8,520 nucleotides of DNA from Lachnoclostridium sp. UBA739 (GCA_002297865.1 DBKX01000022.1:1-8520); one strand, 5' to 3'. Shown: positions 1-6,362, counted from the first letter of the stretch. A program made the numbers and translations. The notes: generated from the sequence alone by a model not told the origin.

Positions 1-452
1 ATGTTTCCATGACACTGAATGGTTCATTAGCAGGTCTTGTTGGCATTACAGCAGGTTGTGACTGTGTATCTTATTGGGGCTCTATCGCAATCGGTGTTAT
101 TTGTGGTATCGCAGTCGTATTCGTAATTGAATTTGTTGACCGAGTCTTAAAAATCGATGACCCTGTTGGCGCTACTGGTGTTCACTGGGCATGTGGTATT
201 ATTGGAACACTCTTAACTGGTTTATTCGATGTTGATAAAGGTTTATTCTACGGTGGTGGTATTAAATTCTTCGGAATTCAGTGCTTAGGAGTTCTTTCTG
301 TTGGAGCATTTGTAGCAGTTGCAGCCTTTATCATCTTCACTGCTATTGATAAAACAATTGGTTTACGAGTATCTAGACAGGAAGAAGAAGATGGACTTGA
401 TGTTCATGAACATGGATGCAGTGCTTATGCTGATTTCCAGTTTAAACTTTAA
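1..452 (+). CDS. amt: Ammonium transporter (Amt/MEP/Rh family), C-terminal part, cut at the left edge
   Basis: This is the C-terminal 149 residues of an ammonium channel of the cytoplasmic membrane. The reading frame is open to the window edge, so the ATG at position 9 is an internal Met and not the start. The visible part begins at the family motif SMTLNGSLAGLVGITAGCD. It then has a membrane segment near IAIGVICGIAVVFVIEF and the DPVGATGVHWACGIIG region, whose GVH histidine matches the second pore histidine of AmtB (His318 in E. coli). A last long hydrophobic helix (FFGIQCLGVLSVGAFVAVA) leads into the cytosolic tail GLRVSRQEEEDGLDVHEHG. That tail is the part of the family that contacts the PII protein GlnK. 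No glnK gene follows; one could lie upstream, outside the window. The gene ends in TAA and is followed by a strong terminator. Family assignment is firm; which ammonium transporter paralogue it is cannot be told. Confidence 0.95.
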   Translation, partial: VSMTLNGSLAGLVGITAGCDCVSYWGSIAIGVICGIAVVFVIEFVDRVLKIDDPVGATGVHWACGIIGTLLTGLFDVDKGLFYGGGIKFFGIQCLGVLSVGAFVAVAAFIIFTAIDKTIGLRVSRQEEEDGLDVHEHGCSAYADFQFKL

Positions 453-530
453 TAATTCAACATATATAATAATGCTTCATAAGTCTTATTGACTTGACAT
501 ACATATCGTAATACCCTTAATTAATCTAGC

Positions 531-560
531 AAAAAGATCCTCATTCGTGAGGATCTTTTT
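531..560 (+). terminator. Intrinsic terminator after the ammonium transporter gene
   Basis: A perfect 13-bp stem (AAAAAGATCCTCA at 531-543 with TGAGGATCTTTTT at 548-560) encloses a TTCG tetraloop. The stem ends in a run of five T. With A5 on one side and T5 on the other it could work in both directions, but only the plus strand has a gene just upstream, ending 79 nt before it. Confidence 0.9.
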
Positions 561-588
561 GTGTCTTTATAAACTTTTTATAATATAA

Positions 589-620
589 TTGTTCCTTTCA
601 ACTTATAGCTATGATACACT
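589..620 (+). promoter_or_regulatory. Possible promoter for the membrane-protein gene at 666
   Basis: A TG-extended -10-like box (TG at 612-613, TACACT at 615-620) lies about 45 nt before the start codon. A poor -35 match, TTGTTC at 589-594, sits 20 nt away, or 15 nt from the alternative box TATGAT at 610-615. Neither spacing is ideal. Position between a strong terminator and a plus-strand gene is the main support. Confidence 0.3.
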
Positions 621-651
621 ATAGAAGGTGTTTCTACACTAGATACATAAT

Positions 652-657
652 AAAGGA
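652..657 (+). promoter_or_regulatory. Ribosome binding site that sets the start at 666
   Basis: AAAGGA at 652-657 runs into the first in-frame ATG (657-659), leaving no room for initiation there. It is 8 nt before the second in-frame ATG at 666-668, a normal spacing. The start is therefore placed at 666. Confidence 0.75.
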
Positions 658-665
658 TGGATACC

Positions 666-1466
666 ATGGAAAAACAAACCAAAGTAAAAAAAACTGTTTT
701 AAATGATGATGCTTCTATTTATGCAAAACGCAAAGAAGAATCCGTAAAAAAGACTTGGAAAGAATTAGATGGCAAAGATAAATGGACTTTCTTCAAAGAT
801 TACTATCTTGTGAAGTGTATCATAGGATTGGCACTGGCAGGCTTTCTAATATATATTGGGGTAGTAGTTTTAGGACCTCACAAAGAGGAAGCTTTATACG
901 TTACGGTTCTAATGGATACTCTTGATGAAGATTCTGTTGCCAATATGAAAAATGATCTATCAGGCGTAATAAAGACAGATAAGTATCATATCATTAATAT
1001 TGATGATAATTTCTCTTTTGCACCTGGTTCATCTACTATGACTGGCGACGAGAAACTCACTACCATAATGTATACTGGTGTAATTGATACAATTGTATTA
1101 GATGAAAATTATTTCAAGCAATATGCCTATTATGGATTCTTAGCAAATTTAGATACTTATTTGCCCGATGATATAAAAGACGCTTTGTCTGATAAATTAT
1201 TAACTGCCAATATACAGTTGGATAGTGATGATACAAGTAAAGATAACCAGAAATCATTTGACGAGGTAATGGACAATTCTACACAGCCATCCTATGAAGA
1301 TGGAGAGCCTTTTGTAGTAGGTATTGATTTATCTGGCTGTAAAAAATATAAGGATTTACACGGTACTATCAGTAATCCTATTTTAGCAATTCCATGTGAT
1401 GCACCACATAAAGAAAATATTTTTGCTTTTATTCGGTATTTATTTGACTTACCTGAAACGAAATAA
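666..1466 (+). CDS. Membrane-anchored protein of unknown function with a possible solute-binding-like outer domain
   Basis: I do not recognise a named family. The 266-residue product has a charged, lysine-rich N-terminus (about residues 1-45, probably cytosolic). One hydrophobic segment follows (about 47-70, VKCIIGLALAGFLIYIGVVV), then a largely acidic domain of about 195 residues that should lie outside the cell. There is no cleavable-looking signal peptide and no lipobox, so it is probably a single-pass anchor. Within the outer domain, KLTTIMYTGVIDTIVLDENYF (about 130-150) followed by YYGFLANLDTYLP resembles the stretch in extracellular solute-binding proteins where a small protein-internal domain reads 'aGdvDvi..d...f..y...g.l.dL..yl'. 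The C-terminal ILAIPCDAPHKENIFAFIRYL also has the look of the end of such a domain. This resemblance is inference. The gene stands alone between two terminators, with no ABC permease beside it. An upstream ATG at 657 was rejected because it abuts the ribosome binding site. Confidence 0.8.
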   Translation: MEKQTKVKKTVLNDDASIYAKRKEESVKKTWKELDGKDKWTFFKDYYLVKCIIGLALAGFLIYIGVVVLGPHKEEALYVTVLMDTLDEDSVANMKNDLSGVIKTDKYHIINIDDNFSFAPGSSTMTGDEKLTTIMYTGVIDTIVLDENYFKQYAYYGFLANLDTYLPDDIKDALSDKLLTANIQLDSDDTSKDNQKSFDEVMDNSTQPSYEDGEPFVVGIDLSGCKKYKDLHGTISNPILAIPCDAPHKENIFAFIRYLFDLPETK

Positions 1467-1473
1467 GGTTAAA

Positions 1474-1510
1474 AAAAGAACCTGCTCTTCTTTGAAGAGT
1501 CGGTTCTTTT
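1474..1510. terminator. Two-way intrinsic terminator between the converging genes
   Basis: AAAAGAACC (1474-1482) pairs with GGTTCTTTT (1502-1510), and an inner stem GCTCTTC/GAAGAGT (1484-1490 with 1494-1500, one G-T pair) continues after one mismatch. On the minus strand the hairpin is followed by seven T, ideal for ending asd (stop at 1526). On the plus strand it has four T and starts 8 nt after the stop of the gene at 666. It therefore serves both genes. Confidence 0.85.
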
Positions 1511-1525
1511 CTATTTCCATCTTAT

Positions 1526-2611
1526 TTATTTCTTCTCAATATAACCTTGTGCTTTTAATAACTCTGCACATAATACTGCACCACCTGCTGCACCACGTAC
1601 TGTGTTATGAGATAAACCAACAAACTTATAATCGAATACAGTATCTTCTCTTAATCTTCCTAAAGAAACGCCAAAACCATTTTCATAGTCAACATCTAAC
1701 TTAACTTGAGGACGATTGTCTTCTTCTAAATATTGAATGAATTGCTTTGGAGCACTTGGTAAGTTAAGTTCTTGTGGAAGACCACTGTAGTTTCTCCAAC
1801 GTTCAATAATTTCTTCTTTCGTTGGTTTCTTTTCAAAGTTAACAAATACTGCTGCAGTATGGCCATTTAATACTGGTACACGAATACACTGTGTTGTAAT
1901 AACTGGTCCTTCTGCTTTTACAATCTTGCCATCTTCAATGTGTCCCCAGATTTTAAGAGGTTCTTGTTCACTCTTCTCTTCTTCTCCGCCAATGTATGGA
2001 ATTACATTCTCAACCATTTCAGGCCAGTCTTTAAATGTTTTTCCTGCACCTGAGATAGCTTGATATGTTGTAGCTACCACTAATTTTGGTCCAAACTCTT
2101 TTAATGCATCTAATGCAGGTGTGTAACTTTGAATAGAACAGTTAGGTTTTACCGCTACGAAGCCTTTCTTTGTTCCTAATCGCTCTTTCTGATACTTGAT
2201 TACTTCAAAATGTTCTGGATTGATTTCTGGAATAACCATAGGAACATCTGGTGTCCATCTATGTGCACTATTGTTAGAAACAACAGGTGTTTCTGTTTTC
2301 GCATATTCTTCTTCGATTGCTTTGATTTCGTCCTTAGACATGTCTACTGCACTAAATACAAAATCTACGGACTGGCTTACTTTTTCTACTTCATTTACAT
2401 TCATAACTACTAGCTTCTTTACACCCTCTGGCATTGGTGTATCCATTTTCCAACGTCCGCCAACAGCTTCTTCATAGGTTTTTCCTGCACTTCTTGGGCT
2501 TGCAGCTACTGTTACAACTTCAAACCAAGGATGATTTTCTAAAAGTGCAATAAATCTCTGTCCAACCATACCTGTCGCACCTAAAATACCTACTCTTAAC
2601 TTTTCGCTCAT
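1526..2611 (-). CDS. asd: Aspartate-semialdehyde dehydrogenase
   Basis: The enzyme reduces aspartyl phosphate to aspartate semialdehyde with NADPH in the cytosol. This is the branch step toward lysine and diaminopimelate, threonine, methionine and isoleucine. The 361-residue sequence has the N-terminal dinucleotide loop GATGMVGQ (11-18), the catalytic cysteine in KPNCSIQ (Cys158), the substrate-site segment QAISGAGKT (184-192) and the second catalytic residue in NGHTAA (His251). The overall pattern, including NSAHRW and the GHTAAVFV block, fits the branch often called archaeal/fungal-type asd, which is also common in clostridia, rather than the E. coli type. AAAGAGG lies 9 nt before the ATG. 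It is separated from the pfp operon by about 430 nt, has its own promoter and leader, and ends at the shared terminator. No aspartokinase or dapA is adjacent. Length is normal and nothing is missing. Confidence 0.96.
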   Translation of the reverse strand: MSEKLRVGILGATGMVGQRFIALLENHPWFEVVTVAASPRSAGKTYEEAVGGRWKMDTPMPEGVKKLVVMNVNEVEKVSQSVDFVFSAVDMSKDEIKAIEEEYAKTETPVVSNNSAHRWTPDVPMVIPEINPEHFEVIKYQKERLGTKKGFVAVKPNCSIQSYTPALDALKEFGPKLVVATTYQAISGAGKTFKDWPEMVENVIPYIGGEEEKSEQEPLKIWGHIEDGKIVKAEGPVITTQCIRVPVLNGHTAAVFVNFEKKPTKEEIIERWRNYSGLPQELNLPSAPKQFIQYLEEDNRPQVKLDVDYENGFGVSLGRLREDTVFDYKFVGLSHNTVRGAAGGAVLCAELLKAQGYIEKK

Positions 2612-2639
2612 AATTAAATACCTCTTTCCCTATAAGATG

Positions 2640-2703
2640 TTTTGTATGTACTATAAACAGTTCTCGCATACAAAATTTTCTCTGCTGTTTTCCGTACGCG
2701 AAC
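2640..2703 (-). promoter_or_regulatory. Leader of asd with two alternative hairpins
   Basis: Read on the minus strand, GTTC plus GCGTAC (2703-2694) can pair with GTATGC plus GAAC (2671-2666 and 2663-2660): ten pairs with a 2-nt bulge and one G-U. The downstream arm of that hairpin overlaps TTTTGTATG (2675-2667), which forms a perfect 9-bp stem with CATACAAAA (2648-2640). The two hairpins use the same bases and exclude each other. Neither ends in a T run, so any control would more likely act on translation or RNA stability; the ribosome binding site at 2621-2627 is 13 nt beyond the second stem. No known riboswitch consensus was recognised. Function is inference. Confidence 0.4.
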
Positions 2704-2722
2704 ATTTGTCTTTGTATTAAGT

Positions 2723-2751
2723 ATATTACTCTCTTTTCCTTAAAAAAGCAA
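2723..2751 (-). promoter_or_regulatory. asd: Promoter of asd
   Basis: Read on the minus strand, TTGCTT (2751-2746) and TAATAT (2728-2723) are separated by exactly 17 nt. They match the housekeeping sigma consensus in four and five of six positions. The predicted start near 2716 gives a leader of about 105 nt before the asd ATG. Confidence 0.65.
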
Positions 2752-2783
2752 ACGAAAACCACGAAAAACTTTAATTTTTGTGA

Positions 2784-2816
2784 AATATGAATAAGCCCTA
2801 AAAACTTATTCATATT
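2784..2816. repeat. Perfect 12-bp inverted repeat between two divergent promoter candidates
   Basis: AATATGAATAAG (2784-2795) is the exact reverse complement of CTTATTCATATT (2805-2816), with a 9-nt spacer. Neither strand has a T run after it, so it is not a standard terminator. It lies 32 nt upstream of the asd -35 box and just before a plus-strand promoter-like sequence at 2820, a position that suits a protein-binding operator. The TGAATAA half sites vaguely recall arginine-repressor boxes, but the spacing does not match. The bound factor is unknown. Confidence 0.55.
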
Positions 2817-2819
2817 CCT

Positions 2820-2848
2820 TTGTTTATATCTACTAGTATGCTTAATAT
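2820..2848 (+). promoter_or_regulatory. Promoter-like sequence reading into the structured intergenic block
   Basis: TTGTTT (2820-2825) and TAATAT (2843-2848) are 17 nt apart on the plus strand, a match similar in quality to the asd promoter. The predicted start is near 2855. No plus-strand protein gene follows, so if active it would make a non-coding RNA. AT-rich sequence yields such matches by chance fairly often. Confidence 0.4.
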
Positions 2849-2854
2849 TATCTT

Positions 2855-3007
2855 TGGGTTACTGCCACTTACTTAGAACAAAGTGTGAGTTCCTCACACC
2901 CTCGCGTTTTCAGTCTACTACAGGGAACTCACACTTTGCCGCGCCGATGGGTAAAGAATATAGTCGCTCGTGTTCATCCTGTTCCCTGCTTTTTAGGGCA
3001 CTTTTTT
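2855..3007 (+). ncRNA. Candidate structured RNA or repeat element between asd and pfp
   Basis: The core (2883-2950) is over half G+C, unlike its surroundings, and holds no plausible reading frame. A perfect 14-bp inverted repeat (2880-2893 with 2924-2937) encloses 30 nt. GTGTGAG at 2883-2889 can also pair with CTCACAC at 2893-2899. CAGGGAAC (2921-2928) matches GTTCCCTG (2981-2988), and GATGGG (2946-2951) can pair with TTCATC (2973-2978) through two G-U pairs that exist only in a plus-strand RNA. A stem at 2981-3001 followed by six T (3002-3007) looks like a weak terminator, and a promoter-like sequence precedes the block. Together these suggest an RNA of about 150 nt on the plus strand. It could instead be a dispersed intergenic repeat or a MITE-like element with no RNA of its own. 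I could not match it to a known RNA family. With the other sites listed here it accounts for the gene-free stretch 2612-3043. Confidence 0.4.
2981..3007 (+). terminator. Weak terminator-like hairpin with a six-T tail
   Basis: CCCT (2984-2987) pairs with AGGG (2995-2998) around a 7-nt loop, extended past a mismatch by two further pairs (2981-2982 with 3000-3001). TTTTTT follows at 3002-3007. The stem is short, so the call rests on the T run and on its place at the end of the structured block. GTTCCCTG in its left arm can instead pair with 2921-2928, which would break the hairpin. Confidence 0.35.
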
Positions 3008-3050
3008 ATTAACTAGGGAAGGACTCGCAGAGGACTTTCCTAGTTAATAA
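3006..3050. repeat. Long inverted repeat overlapping the end of pfp
   Basis: TTATTAACTAGGGAA (3006-3020) pairs with TTTCCTAGTTAATAA (3036-3050) in 14 of 15 positions, with one G-T. A small CTC/GAG stem lies in the loop. The right arm covers the pfp stop codon (3044-3046). On the minus strand, where pfp transcripts end, the hairpin is followed by A residues rather than T, so it is not a standard intrinsic terminator. It may protect the 3' end of the operon transcript. No better terminator was seen between pfp and asd on that strand. Confidence 0.55.
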
Positions 3051-4264
3051 AATAAGTATTGTGGCAATCCTCCTTGATAATTTGGCATAGATTCGCCCTG
3101 AATTAGAGGCTTAAGGTAGGTAACCATTTCTTCTGTCACATCATTTCCCTGTTCATTAATCCACTCTTGTGGTACCATACGCTCTTCGTTGGCAATTTTA
3201 TCAATATCCTCTACGCTATACTCAACTGTATAAGGTTCATCACTGGTGCGAAGAAGTCGAACCATGTGTCCTGTCACGCCATCTAAAGCATAGTTAACAC
3301 CACATTTTCCTAACTCGAATGCTTCCTCAATATCTGTTAGAGATGCAATGTGTGACGCACATCTTTGTAACACATTCAGTTCTACAGAACGCACTTTACA
3401 ACCGATTGTATCATGAATGAGATGTTCTAGGTATTTACCAGTTCCGCTTAGACGAACATGACCAAACTGATCGGTATTGGCAGTCTGAGAAGATACATAA
3501 GTTCCTTCCATATCACGAATTCCTTCAGAAACTGCAATAATAACCTGCTTCTTTCTTTTTAACTGTTCTCGAACATCCTTTACAAAACTTGCTGTTGAAA
3601 ATGGTCGCTCTGGCAGATAAATAAGGTCCGGCGCTGTAGAGTATTCTGTCCTTGCCAAAACACTAGAAGCTGCCAGCCATCCTGCATTTCTACCCATAAT
3701 TTCTACAATTAACACACTTTCCATATCATAAATTGCTGTATCATGTGCAATTTCCAGAATAGACGTAGCAATATATTTTGCGGCACTTCCAAAACCTGGT
3801 GTATGGTCAATGGCCCTCAAATCATTGTCGATTGTCTTTGGTATTCCCATTACATAGATTTCACAATTTTTCTCTTTGGCATACTTAGAAAGCTTTGCAA
3901 CCGTATCCATAGAATCATTTCCACCAATATAGAAGAAATATTTCACGCTGTATTTTTTTAATACTTCAATAATTCTTAGATAATCACTTTCATCCTGATT
4001 TGGGTTTTTTAACTTATAACGGCAAGACCCCAAATACATGGATGGTGTATGTTGTAAATCTTTTATTTTCTCTTCATTATCAAATAATTCGGATAACACA
4101 ATTAATTCTTCCTTTAATACTCCCTGGATTCCATTCTTGGCTCCATATACATGATCGATTTTCCCACTAGCCATCGCCTGACTAATTACTCCTGCAAGAC
4201 TTGAATTAATTGCTACGGTAGGTCCTCCTGATTGCGCAACTAAAAGATTTACCTGATTAGACAT
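3044..4264 (-). CDS. pfp: 6-phosphofructokinase, pyrophosphate-type
   Basis: The enzyme phosphorylates fructose 6-phosphate to fructose 1,6-bisphosphate in the cytosol, most likely with PPi instead of ATP, which makes the step reversible. The 406 residues show QSGGPT at the N-terminal phosphate loop (11-16), IGGNDSMDT (113-121), GIPKTIDNDL (140-149, with the catalytic Asp in TIDND), EIMGRNAGW (188-196) and SEGI (246-249). The Asp after GGN occupies the place of the Gly that ATP enzymes have after GGD, and PKTID replaces PGTID; both are known marks of PPi use. The preceding residue is Asn where most relatives have Asp, a variant that I believe also occurs in other clostridial members. AGGAGG lies 9 nt before the ATG. 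It is the last gene of the operon, 27 nt after dusB. Phosphoryl donor is inferred from motifs, not proved. Confidence 0.92.
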   Translation of the reverse strand: MSNQVNLLVAQSGGPTVAINSSLAGVISQAMASGKIDHVYGAKNGIQGVLKEELIVLSELFDNEEKIKDLQHTPSMYLGSCRYKLKNPNQDESDYLRIIEVLKKYSVKYFFYIGGNDSMDTVAKLSKYAKEKNCEIYVMGIPKTIDNDLRAIDHTPGFGSAAKYIATSILEIAHDTAIYDMESVLIVEIMGRNAGWLAASSVLARTEYSTAPDLIYLPERPFSTASFVKDVREQLKRKKQVIIAVSEGIRDMEGTYVSSQTANTDQFGHVRLSGTGKYLEHLIHDTIGCKVRSVELNVLQRCASHIASLTDIEEAFELGKCGVNYALDGVTGHMVRLLRTSDEPYTVEYSVEDIDKIANEERMVPQEWINEQGNDVTEEMVTYLKPLIQGESMPNYQGGLPQYLFY

Positions 4265-4291
4265 CCCATCATTCCTCCTAATACTATTATG

Positions 4292-5272
4292 CTATTGTAT
4301 TTGTTGATTCATATCTAAAAACGCATACATGACTTCTTCTAAATCTGCGTACGTATTGATTTCGTTAACCCTACCTCTAAGTTTTGCCGAATTTTTATAA
4401 CCAGTTGTATACCATGCTACATGCTTTCGCATTTCCTTGATTCCGATATTTTCGCCCTTCCATTCTACTTGGAGTTTTCCATGACGAAGTACCATCTTAA
4501 CTAACTCTTCACAACTTGGTTTCGGAATAAATTCCCCTTTTTCTAAATATGCCTTTACCTGTTTGAATAACCATGGATTTCCTCGAACTCCTCTTGCTAT
4601 CATAATTCCATCACATCCTGTTTGTTCGAGCATTGCTTTTGCATCTTGCGGTGTGAACACATCTCCATTTCCTAATACTGGAATAGATACTGCCTCCTTC
4701 ACCTGACGAATAACATCCCAGTTTGCAGTCCCACTATAATACTGGGCTCTAGTTCTTCCATGAACCGCAATTAACTGGGCTCCACTTGCTTCCATTCGTT
4801 TTGCAAAATCCACAATATTTTTATCTATCTCATCATAACCGATTCTGAACTTTACGGAAACTGGTTTTTTTATGGAAGTTGCGATAGATTCCACAACCTT
4901 CCCCGCAAGTTCTGGTGTCTTTAACAAGGCCGAACCTTCTCCATTGTTCACAACTTTTGGTACTGGACACCCCATGTTGATATCTAGGATATCAAAGTTA
5001 CGATGTTCAATCTGCGCTGCCATGCTTCCCATAATCTCAGGATCACAACCAAATAGCTGTAATGCTACAGGTCTTTCATCCTCTCGAATCTCTAACAGGG
5101 CATCCGTATTTTTATTTTTATAGTAGATGCCTTTTGCACTAACCATTTCCGTATAAATTAGGTCTGCACCTTGTTCCTTGCATAACACACGAAAAGGCAG
5201 GTCTGTTACTCCTGCCATTGGTCCTAACGCTAAATTACCATCTACTGTGATATCTCCTATCTTTAAACTCAT
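4292..5272 (-). CDS. dusB: tRNA-dihydrouridine synthase (DusB-like)
   Basis: This flavoenzyme reduces specific uridines in the tRNA D-loop to dihydrouridine using FMN and NADPH. The 326-residue protein begins with the FMN-barrel motif GPMAGVTD (17-24). It has the catalytic cysteine in DINMGCPVPKV (Cys102), the barrel strand VKFRIGYD (140-147), VHGRTRAQYYSG (170-181), GNGDV (201-205) and the phosphate-binding ARGVRGNPWLF (226-236). The helical tRNA-binding C-terminal domain follows, with the conserved KEMRKH segment. The start is supported by AAAGG overlapping the coaX stop, only 5 nt separating the two genes, so translation is probably coupled. The family is certain; the target position in tRNA is inferred from similarity to the DusB branch common in Gram-positive bacteria. 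Confidence 0.95.
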   Translation of the reverse strand: MSLKIGDITVDGNLALGPMAGVTDLPFRVLCKEQGADLIYTEMVSAKGIYYKNKNTDALLEIREDERPVALQLFGCDPEIMGSMAAQIEHRNFDILDINMGCPVPKVVNNGEGSALLKTPELAGKVVESIATSIKKPVSVKFRIGYDEIDKNIVDFAKRMEASGAQLIAVHGRTRAQYYSGTANWDVIRQVKEAVSIPVLGNGDVFTPQDAKAMLEQTGCDGIMIARGVRGNPWLFKQVKAYLEKGEFIPKPSCEELVKMVLRHGKLQVEWKGENIGIKEMRKHVAWYTTGYKNSAKLRGRVNEINTYADLEEVMYAFLDMNQQIQ

Positions 5273-5277
5273 TCTAA

Positions 5278-6045
5278 CTACCTTTTATTTTTATCGTAAA
5301 TGAGTTTCAATCCATACAGCGTCAAGCCCTGATCATACTTATCAATTAAATCTGTTTCATCTGCAATAATTCTGCCAAGACCACCTGTTGCTACAACGCG
5401 TAACTCATCTACACCTAATTCTTCTTTCACTTTATTGATAATATACTCAGTTTGTCCAATATAGCCATAAACTAGTCCCGCTTGCATACTTGTAATGGTA
5501 TCTTTCGCAAGAATAGATTCCGGTTTCTTAATCTCAATCTCTGGAAGTCTAGCTGTTCCTGACCATAACGCATTAGCTGCTAACTTAATTCCTGGACAAG
5601 TAATAGCTGCAACGAATGCTCCATCTTTTGATACTACATCAAAGGTAGTTGCTGTCCCATAGTCAATTACAAGAACTGGACCACCGTATAAATCATATGC
5701 TGCCACTGCATCTACAATACGATCAGCACCAACCTCTGAAGGATTTCTAGCTTCTATACGAATTCCTGTTTTCGTTCCGACACCAACAATAATTGGCTTT
5801 TTATTAAAATACTTTATAATGCCATTCTCAAAAGAATACATAATGTTTGGAACAACACTGGAAATGATAACGCCTTCCACTTCCCCGTCAAAACCTTTTG
5901 CAATAATTGCATCCTTAATGAAAATTCCATATTCATCTGAGGTTCTTAAGATATTAGTTGTCATACGAAATGTACCAACTACTTTATCTCCTTCAAACAT
6001 CCCTATTGTTATATTCGTATTTCCGATATCTACTGTTAAAATCAT
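5278..6045 (-). CDS. coaX: Type III pantothenate kinase
   Basis: The enzyme phosphorylates pantothenate, the first step of coenzyme A synthesis. Type III enzymes differ from CoaA in being insensitive to CoA feedback and needing a monovalent cation. The 255 residues carry the ASKHA-fold phosphate motif DIGNTN (6-11), the family block RTSDEYG (34-40), the catalytic aspartate in [10 protein letters not shown] (Asp108), the second phosphate motif DYGTATTFD (128-136) and a C-terminal TGGLG. Length is typical. AAGGTGG stands shortly before the ATG. It follows the Dabb gene by 11 nt and precedes dusB by 5 nt. Placement beside birA and gltA puts two acyl-CoA-related cofactor functions in one transcription unit. 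Confidence 0.96.
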   Translation of the reverse strand: MILTVDIGNTNITIGMFEGDKVVGTFRMTTNILRTSDEYGIFIKDAIIAKGFDGEVEGVIISSVVPNIMYSFENGIIKYFNKKPIIVGVGTKTGIRIEARNPSEVGADRIVDAVAAYDLYGGPVLVIDYGTATTFDVVSKDGAFVAAITCPGIKLAANALWSGTARLPEIEIKKPESILAKDTITSMQAGLVYGYIGQTEYIINKVKEELGVDELRVVATGGLGRIIADETDLIDKYDQGLTLYGLKLIYDKNKR

Positions 6046-6056
6046 ACTTTTCCACC

Positions 6057-6362
6057 TTATATTTCATAGTCCACACAGCTTCTCTGTGTTCTTACCTTTC
6101 CAATGAAACTTCCCACTTTTAAGTGTTCTGGATGTACCTGATATGTCTGTAAATCTTCAAAAGAATCAAAGTCACAAACTAAACTTAACGTATAATTGGT
6201 ATCATCTGCTTCCGCATCATTGATTCCAACCTCCATTCTTCTAAGAACGTCGATTTTATCCTGTAATGCTAACAGCATGTCTCTAGCAATCACCGCATTT
6301 TCAATGGCAGTTTTTCCTTCGGCCTCTTTGGCAAAATCAAATAAAACGATATGTCTAATCAT
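6057..6362 (-). CDS. Small Dabb-domain (stress-responsive alpha/beta barrel) protein
   Basis: The 101-residue product has the hallmarks of the Dabb family: an N-terminal [10 protein letters not shown] strand, a VGIND segment after a helix, and the conserved [14 protein letters not shown] block (about 74-87) followed by R....VDYE at the end. Family members form dimeric ferredoxin-like barrels. Most bacterial ones have no known reaction; a few relatives are enzymes of polyketide or aromatic metabolism. The histidines of the HPEH block are the obvious candidates for a ligand or active site. AGGAG lies about 9 nt before the ATG, and the gene sits 21 nt after the DUF6145-like gene and 11 nt before coaX. 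Its role in this operon is unknown. Confidence 0.85.
   Translation of the reverse strand: MIRHIVLFDFAKEAEGKTAIENAVIARDMLLALQDKIDVLRRMEVGINDAEADDTNYTLSLVCDFDSFEDLQTYQVHPEHLKVGSFIGKVRTQRSCVDYEI

Noticed and set aside
494..522. Perfect -35 box TTGACA after the ammonium transporter gene
   Set aside because: No good -10 box lies 16-18 nt away (best is TTAATT), and any transcript would run straight into the strong terminator at 531-560.
657..659. Upstream in-frame ATG as the start of the membrane-protein gene
   Set aside because: It directly touches the ribosome binding sequence AAAGG; the ATG at 666 has normal spacing.
1396..1704. Plus-strand open frame of about 100 codons
   Set aside because: It overlaps the end of the gene at 666, the shared terminator and the 3' end of asd, and its product is low-complexity with no protein-like character.
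2520..2813. Minus-strand open frame of 97 codons upstream of asd
   Set aside because: It runs through the asd promoter, leader and start in another frame and has no ribosome binding site or recognisable product.
2880..2937. CRISPR repeat or insertion-sequence end
   Set aside because: Only one inverted pair is present, with no regularly spaced copies, no transposase and no target-site duplication visible.
2612..3043. Lysine riboswitch or T-box leader controlling asd
   Set aside because: I looked for the lysine-riboswitch core and the T-box TGGNACCGCG-type sequence in the sense direction of asd and saw neither; the leader after the predicted promoter is also too short.
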